From: an uncultured Verrucomicrobiota bacterium
GTDB taxonomy: Bacteria; Verrucomicrobiota; Verrucomicrobiae; Verrucomicrobiales; DEV007
DNA: 22,425 nucleotides
Direction of reading: 5' to 3'
Assembly: GCA_902591645.1 (NCBI GenBank)
Contig: CACJBM010000033.1
Span: 1 to 22,425, forward strand
In this document: piece after piece, positions 17,765 to 22,425 of the stretch
How the letters are laid out: every line of letters begins with the position of its first letter
How positions within the stretch are numbered: position 1 is the first letter of the stretch
Program-made: the position numbers and the translations under genes
The notes under the pieces: generated by a model
What the model saw: only the letters and a program-made list of their open reading frames with translations
What the model was told of the DNA's origin: nothing
Databases searched by the model: none

Positions 17765-17784
17765 CATAGTTATATTGTTATAAA
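17756..17784 (+). promoter_or_regulatory. Probable promoter of the helical-repeat gene, with twin TTGTTATAA repeats
   Basis: TTGTTA (17756-17761), a 17-nt spacer and TATAAA (17779-17784) fit a sigma-70-type promoter. The 9-mer TTGTTATAA occurs at 17756 and again at 17775 (19-nt step), and GTTATAAC at 17758 is an 8-bp palindrome. ATG 17802 is only 17 nt past the -10, so the leader would be very short. Confidence 0.5.
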
Positions 17785-17801
17785 TCGATAATCACGATGT
17801 T

Positions 17802-19043
17802 ATGGAGATCAGGAAAGGTAAACTTGTCATATTGAACCTTGCCTGGGCGAGTGCCGTCGTGGCTGCATTCCTCCTTGGCGGGCAGGGAGGGGATCCCGGT
17901 GTTCCGAGTACCAATGCAATAACCGGTGGAAAACCCAGCGCCGGCCAGTCAGAGAACGGCGTAACAGCCCTGGGAAATTCTTCCGGCAACCGGAAGGGTG
18001 GAATTGCAGGTGGTAATTTCGCCGGCATCCAGGATGCCGGTCCCGGGACAGTCGGTCGCCGCATGGCATCAGCGCTATCGGATCCTGATCCCCTGCGGCG
18101 CAATGCGCGAATTGCCGAGCTTCTGATCAATCTCAATGCCGGTAGTGCAGCCGAGGTGCTAGTCGCCTTTGAAAACGGTCCAAGGAACGATGAGACAAAC
18201 AGGCACTTTCGCGATTTTATGTATGCATGGGGCAGGCTTGCAGGTGAGAAGGCAATTGCCTATGCGCTTGATTCCGAGTCTGCACGTCGGGATTCGCGGG
18301 CCGGGACATCGGCCGTTTCCGGATGGGCCAACAGGGACCCTGAGGGGGCAAGGGAATATGTTGCCGGTGTCGAGGATGAGGGAGCACGGGAGTGGATGCA
18401 TTTTTCCGTGATGCGTGAGATGCTGCAAAGTGACCTTGATGGTGCGATTACCTACTCAGAGAAGAACAAGAGTGGGCGCGCACGCGGATTACAGACCGAC
18501 CAGTTGGCATCGGTTATCTTTGAGGAGCGTGGTTTAAGCGGGATGACGGAATGGATTAACGGCATTGACCATGCCAGTGAGGACATGCTTTCCTACAAGA
18601 GTTATGCGGCAAGGGTTGTCCTTGACCGGATGGCGGGTGCTGACCCCGAGGCGGCGCTTCAGTTTATCACCGATAATGTCGCGCAGCCCTTTATTACCTC
18701 GCAGGGTCTGGAGCGCGCGGCACGCAGGGCAGCGGGCCCCATCAATGAGGAGCTGGACTGGTTGACGCAATTGCCGGCTGAACTTTCTGGGAAGAAGCGT
18801 GCCATCGGGGAGCGATTTGAGGACTATATCCGCGAGGACTTTGTCGCTGCAGGGCAGTGGCTGGCTTCCCGGCCGCTTGGACCTTCCTATGACAAGGCGA
18901 TCAAGGAATATGCCGTGTCCGTTGCACGTGATGACCGCGAAGCGGCCCTTGCCTGGGCGGAGAGGATCACGGATGACAAAATCAAGGAGGGCCTGATGCG
19001 GCGCCTAACAGGCGACCAAGCGAGGCGGGATGACAGGCGGTGA
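17802..19043 (+). CDS. Hypothetical single-anchor protein with short helical repeats (Verrucomicrobiota type)
   Basis: The 413-residue protein has one N-terminal hydrophobic segment (about 8-25, LVILNLAWASAVVAAFLL), a Gly/Ser/Asn-rich linker (about 26-85) and then a long helical region. That region has recurring units of the form A-x-x-W-x-x-x-DPEAAL: SGWANRDPEGAREYVAG, DRMAGADPEAALQFITD, AVSVARDDREAALAWAERITDD. Such proteins are common as paralogues in this phylum and have no assigned role; the pattern suggests a TPR/HEAT-like binding solenoid in the periplasm. The DNA is GC-rich (36 of 60 bases at 17881-17940) beside AT-rich neighbours. Confidence 0.75.
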   Translation: MEIRKGKLVILNLAWASAVVAAFLLGGQGGDPGVPSTNAITGGKPSAGQSENGVTALGNSSGNRKGGIAGGNFAGIQDAGPGTVGRRMASALSDPDPLRRNARIAELLINLNAGSAAEVLVAFENGPRNDETNRHFRDFMYAWGRLAGEKAIAYALDSESARRDSRAGTSAVSGWANRDPEGAREYVAGVEDEGAREWMHFSVMREMLQSDLDGAITYSEKNKSGRARGLQTDQLASVIFEERGLSGMTEWINGIDHASEDMLSYKSYAARVVLDRMAGADPEAALQFITDNVAQPFITSQGLERAARRAAGPINEELDWLTQLPAELSGKKRAIGERFEDYIREDFVAAGQWLASRPLGPSYDKAIKEYAVSVARDDREAALAWAERITDDKIKEGLMRRLTGDQARRDDRR

Positions 19044-19085
19044 GCGCAACACCCTCGCACTCCTTACCCTGACCTATGACCAATA

Positions 19086-19109
19086 ATTCATGGTCAGTTG
19101 TTCGGGGAT
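19086..19109 (+). repeat. 24-bp intergenic repeat, copy 3
   Basis: Differs from the other copies by one base (GGTCAG for GGTCCG). It lies 42 nt after the stop at 19043. TGACCA (19077-19082) and TGGTCA (19091-19096) form a 6-bp inverted repeat over its left end. After it, 19110-19175 contains three AGCCAT/GCCAT words and TGTAGCCTGTAGCTTGTAGC, a degenerate short tandem pattern. Confidence 0.8.
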
Positions 19110-19175
19110 AGGGAGGCTTGATCACTAAGCCATTTGCCATGTACCATTGAGCCATGTAGCCTGTAGCTTGTAGCT

Positions 19176-19379
19176 ATGGAGGACTCATCATTTAAGCCAC
19201 AGCTTGAGGCAATGAAGAAGAAAGCAGAGGAAGGAGATAGGAAGGCGGCCTACCAACTAGCTATGACTTACATCAAAGGAGATGGAGTGAAGCCAGACGT
19301 AGAGGAAGCCGCTAAATGGGCTGGTATGGCTTTCGATGGATTGACTGAAGATGAGAAAGATGAACTGCCTTATCATTAG
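19176..19379 (+). CDS. Single-repeat Sel1-like protein
   Basis: The 67-residue protein contains one Sel1 repeat: KAEEGDRKAAYQLAMTYIKG then DGVKPDVEEAAKWAGMAFDG, matching the family pattern A-x-x-L-x-x-x-Y-x-x-G-x-GV-x-x-D-x-x-x-A-x-x-W. Sel1 proteins normally have several repeats and serve as protein-binding scaffolds, so this is either a minimal version or a fragment. There is no signal peptide, and an in-frame TAG at 19164 excludes a longer start. The tail EDEKDELPYH leaves no room for a second repeat. Confidence 0.6.
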   Translation: MEDSSFKPQLEAMKKKAEEGDRKAAYQLAMTYIKGDGVKPDVEEAAKWAGMAFDGLTEDEKDELPYH

Positions 19380-19422
19380 AAGTGATTAATGTTCCAGAAA
19401 CAGGGCAAAGGATGAATGAAAC

Positions 19423-19444
19423 GGGGACACTAGGAGGGGACACT
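19423..19444. repeat. Direct repeat GGGGACACT x2
   Basis: GGGGACACT at 19423-19431 and 19436-19444, 13 nt apart. Clustered GGGGACA words are often left next to REP-associated or IS-type elements; no transposase is present here. Confidence 0.4.
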
Positions 19445-19470
19445 TGAGTATTTGAAACCCTTGAAAAGAA

Positions 19471-19498
19471 TTGACGATACATTTTATCCTATTATAAT
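19471..19498 (+). promoter_or_regulatory. Promoter of the ArsC-family selenoprotein gene
   Basis: TTGACG (19471-19476), a 16-nt spacer and a perfect TATAAT (19493-19498). It predicts transcription from about 19505 and a leader of about 20 nt before GTG 19525. It is the best sigma-70-type promoter in the window. Confidence 0.7.
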
Positions 19499-19503
19499 AG
19501 GAT
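19486..19503. promoter_or_regulatory. Perfect 18-bp palindrome over the -10 box (putative operator)
   Basis: ATCCTATTATAATAGGAT reads the same on both strands and contains the TATAAT box. A repressor bound there would block polymerase. The cognate regulator is unknown. Confidence 0.6.
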
Positions 19504-19524
19504 TATATAACAGCAGAGGAACCT

Positions 19525-19884
19525 GTGCCTAAAGTTACTATCTATCATTATCCTAACTGAGGATCCTCTAAGAATGCCTTGGCGGTCGCTGAGGAACTGG
19601 GGATTGCACACGAGGTTGTCCTTTATATAAAAACTCCCCCTCAAAGAAAGGAGCTAGAAGCTATCATTAGTGGTCTTGAAGATCCTGTGGAGGATCTAGT
19701 AAGAAAAGATTCGAAATTCAAAAAACTCGAGCTTAATCCTGATGATTTTGTGGATGATCCTGAAGCTGTAATCGAAATACTGCTAAAGCATAAACAACTT
19801 CTTCAGCGCCCAATTATCCTTAAAGGGAAAAAATCAATAATTGGTAGGCCCAAGGGTAGAATTGAAGAATTTCTAAGTCAGTAG
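19525..19884 (+). CDS. arsC: ArsC/YfgD-family protein with selenocysteine at the catalytic position (UGA at 19558-19560)
   Basis: Reading from GTG 19525 (AGAGGA just upstream) gives VPKVTIYHYPN, an in-frame TGA, then GSSKNALAVAEELG and on to TAG 19882: 119 residues with the TGA at codon 12. ArsC-family proteins begin IYHNP-x-C-x-x-S, with the redox Cys at this place; E. coli ArsC uses Cys12. Everything else fits the family: HEVVLYIKTP after the first helix, KELEAIISGL, and RPIILKGKKSIIGRP near the end, the ArsC signature RPI...GRP. The length is normal. A hairpin suited to Sec insertion follows the TGA (19577-19594). TGA is an ordinary stop elsewhere in this window (4613, 16172, 19041), so recoding would be local. 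The protein is probably a cytoplasmic thiol/selenol reductase; arsenate as substrate is not shown. The alternative is a nonsense mutation in a Cys-type gene; a conventional start at ATG 19573 or a later codon would lose the active site. Confidence 0.8.
19577..19594 (+). promoter_or_regulatory. Putative bacterial SECIS hairpin
   Basis: CCTTGGC-GGTC-GCTGAGG folds into a 7-bp stem (five Watson-Crick and two G-U pairs) with a GGUC loop. There are 23 nt between the UGA and the loop, inside the usual bacterial range, and the loop has the G-G-U seen in the E. coli fdhF SECIS. An alternative stem TCCTC (19564-19568) with GAGGA (19591-19595) could compete. Confidence 0.65.
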
Positions 19885-19952
19885 TGGAAAATTGTAGATA
19901 CTTTTTCAATCCTAATTTCTTGCCCGAACTGTTTTAGAAGCACCCCATTCAA

Positions 19953-19980
19953 ACAAGAAAAATAAGGCTCTTCTTTTTGT
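19953..19980 (+). terminator. Possible terminator after the ArsC-family gene
   Basis: ACAAGAAAAA and TTCTTTTTGT pair over an 8-nt loop (nine of ten positions including one G-T), followed by TTTTCC. The stem is AT-rich, so it is a weak candidate. The rest of 19885-20016 has no gene. Confidence 0.35.
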
Positions 19981-20016
19981 TTTCCAAGGAGTCATAAAAA
20001 AGCTATTATTTCATCT

Positions 20017-22425
20017 ATGGGTATTCGACTAGGAATTTTTTTAGTCTTAATATCATCTGTAATTTCTGTTGCTAGGGAAAAGGAAATCGGCTCCTCGGGG
20101 CCTGATCAGGACTACGATGAGGTGAAATCAATCCTCGCTGCAAAGTGTTATTCTTGTCATGGTGCGCTCAAGCAGAAGGCTAAGTTACGATTGGATACCC
20201 GGGACCTCATGCTGAAGGGCAAAGTCATCGTTCCCGGGGAAGCGACCAAGAGCCTGCTCATTGAGCGAGTAGAGGACATGAGCGAAGATCGTATGCCGCC
20301 TCCCGATGACGGAGCAGCCTTGAAACCTGAGGAAATCGCCCTCCTGCGTCGGTGGATTGATGCCGGAGCGAAGGCACCTGAGGAGGAACCTGTTCCGCTA
20401 GGTCCGGAAAACCACTGGGCCTTTAAGGCACCAAAGCGCTCGGCCTTGCCGGGCGATGCGAACAACCCCATTGACATCCTGCTTGAAAAAAACCGAGCAA
20501 AGCTCGGTCTGAAAACGCAAGCTCAGCCAGAACGAACCATTCTTATCCGTCGCCTCTATCTCGACCTCATCGGCTTGCCGCCGACTCAGAAACAATTGCA
20601 TGACACTCGGGCTTGGGAATCCATTGTGGATGAACTCCTCGCCAGCCCTCAGCACGGTGAACGCTGGGCCCGTCACTGGATGGACGTCTGGCGCTATTCG
20701 GATTGGTACGGCCTAGATAAACAACTTAGAAACAGCCAAAAGCACATTTGGCGTTGGCGTGACTGGATCGTGGAATCCCTCAATAACGACAAGGGCTACG
20801 ACCGCATGATTCAAGAAATGTTGGCCGCCGACGAACTGGCCCCTTCCGACCCTGATGCTCTACGAGCCACGGGTTTTCTCGCCCGCAACTACTACCTCTT
20901 TAACCGCACTACTTGGCTCGATGCTACCATTGAACATACCGCTAAGGCCTTTATCGGCCTGACTCTTAATTGTGCCAAGTGCCATGATCATAAGTACGAC
21001 CCAATCACCCATGAAGACTACTACCGGTTTCGGGCCATCTTCGAGCCTCACCAGGTTCGCCTCGACCCCGTTCCCGGCGAAACCGATTTTGAGAAGGACG
21101 GACTACCTCGTGTCTTCGATGATCATCTCGACGCACCCACTCACCTCCACGTTCGGGGCGACCCAAAGAACCCGGACAATTCCCATCTCATGGAACCGGG
21201 CGTCCCGGGAATATTGGCAGATTTTGCGCCTCCAGTCGAACCTCTGAAGTTGCCGGCTTATGCTTACGCTCCTGCCTCGCGCAACTACGTGCAAAAGGAC
21301 CGCCTAGATCTGGTCCGGATCAAAGTACAAACAGTGAAAAAGGAACTGGCCGAAGCTCGGAAAAAAGCCGCAGAGCCTCCAAAAGAGGAACTAAAACCAA
21401 AGTCCGAAAAAGAAACGTCTCCCGAACAACAACAGCCACAATTCACTTTCAAGGACGACTTCAAAAAGCCCAAACCCGAACTCTGGGAAATGGTCGGAAA
21501 AAGCTGGGAATACAAGGACGGTGCACTCCATCAGACCATCGCAACGCGCGACACTGACCGGCTCCTAATGCGTCCACAAGTTCCCCGCGATTTCGAAATG
21601 ACCTGTAGTTATACGCATACTGGTGGAGCCACCTACAAATCTGTTACCTTCCGTTTTGACATCTCGCCTGACCGCAAATACTCGAACTATGTCTACACAA
21701 GTGCCCATGCACCACAGCCCAAATTGCAAGTGGCCTATTCCCGCAGCGGCAAAAGCACCTACCCGAGCCAAGGTCTTGTTGCCCAACCCATCGAGATCGG
21801 CAAAGTCTATACAATGCGGATAGCAGTACGTGACCGCCTCGTCAACGTATGGCTCAACAATAAGTTTCAAATCGCCTATCTCCTCCCTGACCGCAATCAC
21901 AGCGGAAAGCTAGAGCTTTCCGGCTTCGACGCGACAGTGGCATTCTCCGACTTTAGTGTCCGATCGCTCCCAAGAGAGGTCGAACTGACCAAGGCGGAAA
22001 ACAAAGAACCGACGCCAGAGCTGAAACCCACCGACTCCGTAGAGGTCTACGAAGCCAAGCTAGCCGCCGCTGAGGCCAAGTTGGCTTCACAGCAAGCAAT
22101 CTTCATCGCCGAACAAGCTCGTGGCAACCCAGATGCCTACATGCAGGCTTCGAAACGAGCTACTCTTCTTGAAACGAAGGCATTGAAAGCGGCGGGCGAA
22201 TACGAATCCAAGGCCTTCGCCACAGACGCCGGCAAGGTCAAGGCGGCTCAAGCGAAAATTGCCAACGCGGAAAAGAAAATGACTGAAACTGATAAGACTA
22301 CCTACGTAACTCCTCGGGTTTCTAAAAAAGCACTGGAAACCCCTGCTCACAAAGAAGAGCAATATCCCGCTATTTACCCAGAAACCAGCACTGGGAGAAG
22401 ACTCGCACTGGCCCGCTGGATGACT
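20017..22425 (+). CDS. PSCyt1/DUF1549/DUF1553 planctomycete-type cytochrome protein with inserted DUF1080-like domain, 3' partial
   Basis: The frame from ATG 20017 has no stop to the window end (803 codons). A short signal peptide (IRLGIFLVLISSVISVA) is followed by the PSCyt1 domain with heme motif CYSCH (44-48) and RMPPPDDG. The DUF1549 domain then shows RRLYLDLIGLPPT, HWMDVWRYSDWYG and a second motif CAKCHDHKYDPI (Cys319). At about 485-655 there is an inserted beta-sandwich-like domain (FTFKDDFKKPKPELWEMVG, NVWLNNKFQIAY, SGFDATVAFSDFSVRSL) of the DUF1080/LamG kind. An Ala/Glu/Lys-rich coiled coil follows, and the start of DUF1553 (TSTGRRLALARWMT) is cut by the window edge. Such proteins are normally paired with a DUF1501 gene immediately downstream and are linked to periplasmic sugar or sulfated-polysaccharide use. 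No Shine-Dalgarno sequence precedes the ATG; AAGGAG at 19985 is too far. Confidence 0.88.
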   Translation, partial: MGIRLGIFLVLISSVISVAREKEIGSSGPDQDYDEVKSILAAKCYSCHGALKQKAKLRLDTRDLMLKGKVIVPGEATKSLLIERVEDMSEDRMPPPDDGAALKPEEIALLRRWIDAGAKAPEEEPVPLGPENHWAFKAPKRSALPGDANNPIDILLEKNRAKLGLKTQAQPERTILIRRLYLDLIGLPPTQKQLHDTRAWESIVDELLASPQHGERWARHWMDVWRYSDWYGLDKQLRNSQKHIWRWRDWIVESLNNDKGYDRMIQEMLAADELAPSDPDALRATGFLARNYYLFNRTTWLDATIEHTAKAFIGLTLNCAKCHDHKYDPITHEDYYRFRAIFEPHQVRLDPVPGETDFEKDGLPRVFDDHLDAPTHLHVRGDPKNPDNSHLMEPGVPGILADFAPPVEPLKLPAYAYAPASRNYVQKDRLDLVRIKVQTVKKELAEARKKAAEPPKEELKPKSEKETSPEQQQPQFTFKDDFKKPKPELWEMVGKSWEYKDGALHQTIATRDTDRLLMRPQVPRDFEMTCSYTHTGGATYKSVTFRFDISPDRKYSNYVYTSAHAPQPKLQVAYSRSGKSTYPSQGLVAQPIEIGKVYTMRIAVRDRLVNVWLNNKFQIAYLLPDRNHSGKLELSGFDATVAFSDFSVRSLPREVELTKAENKEPTPELKPTDSVEVYEAKLAAAEAKLASQQAIFIAEQARGNPDAYMQASKRATLLETKALKAAGEYESKAFATDAGKVKAAQAKIANAEKKMTETDKTTYVTPRVSKKALETPAHKEEQYPAIYPETSTGRRLALARWMT

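Noticed and set aside
19579..19884. Simple 101-residue protein starting after the TGA
   Set aside because: It would be an ArsC-family protein without its active-site segment. The upstream codons through the TGA match the family N-terminus exactly, with promoter and Shine-Dalgarno placed for GTG 19525.

Overview
The window looks like a chromosomal accessory region of a Verrucomicrobiota (PVC superphylum) bacterium, probably marine. The evidence is family content: a PVC-type dehydrogenase with a C-terminal heme site, a second giant PVC dehydrogenase carrying an azurin-like domain, a PSCyt1/DUF1549/DUF1553-type cytochrome protein, a Tat-exported Gfo/Idh/MocA oxidoreductase, a CE15-type esterase joined to an FGE-like domain, and a secreted protein built of short helical repeats. 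No rRNA, tRNA, CRISPR array or intact transposase was seen.

Layout. (1) 1-6120, plus strand: a CE15-esterase/FGE-like fusion (5' end outside the window), a heme c PVC dehydrogenase and a Gfo/Idh/MocA protein. This reads as a periplasmic carbohydrate-oxidation cluster. (2) 6202-9016, minus strand: an inositol-monophosphatase-family enzyme translationally coupled (TAATG) to an EcKL/APH-like small-molecule kinase, then a secreted endonuclease/exonuclease/phosphatase-fold protein. (3) 9017-16174: a 1500-residue SGNH-like/PVC dehydrogenase/azurin/ThuA protein and a secreted 699-residue putative sugar-active protein. (4) 16175-19510: a mosaic of small unrelated genes with sharply different base composition: an AT-rich lipoprotein, a two-helix membrane protein, a truncated lipoprotein start, a GC-rich helical-repeat protein and a single-repeat Sel1 protein. 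(5) 19471-19884: a short ArsC/YfgD-family gene. (6) 20017 to the end: a Planctomycete-type cytochrome/DUF1549 protein that runs off the window.

The most striking observation is in (5). The ArsC-family reading frame is interrupted by one TGA, located exactly at the catalytic cysteine (residue 12). A perfectly paired 7-bp hairpin with a GGTC loop starts 16 nt after that TGA. The simplest reading is a selenocysteine-containing ArsC-family selenoprotein with its bacterial SECIS element. A conventional gene call would miss its active-site end. It has a strong promoter whose -10 box lies inside a perfect 18-bp palindrome, a likely operator.

The second unexplained structure is a family of dispersed non-coding repeats. 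A leader of about 67 bp (TATAAT-like box, a 25-bp invariant core, then about 25 bp to an ATG) occurs three times. Twice it leads into tiny ORFs that encode only a signal peptide and the start of an SHD1-like domain. Once it leads into the unrelated 699-residue gene, and there the resemblance continues into the signal peptide. A separate 24-bp repeat lies just downstream of three gene ends. Together these make 13.9-19.1 kb look like a series of exchanged gene cargos sharing boundary and promoter sequences.
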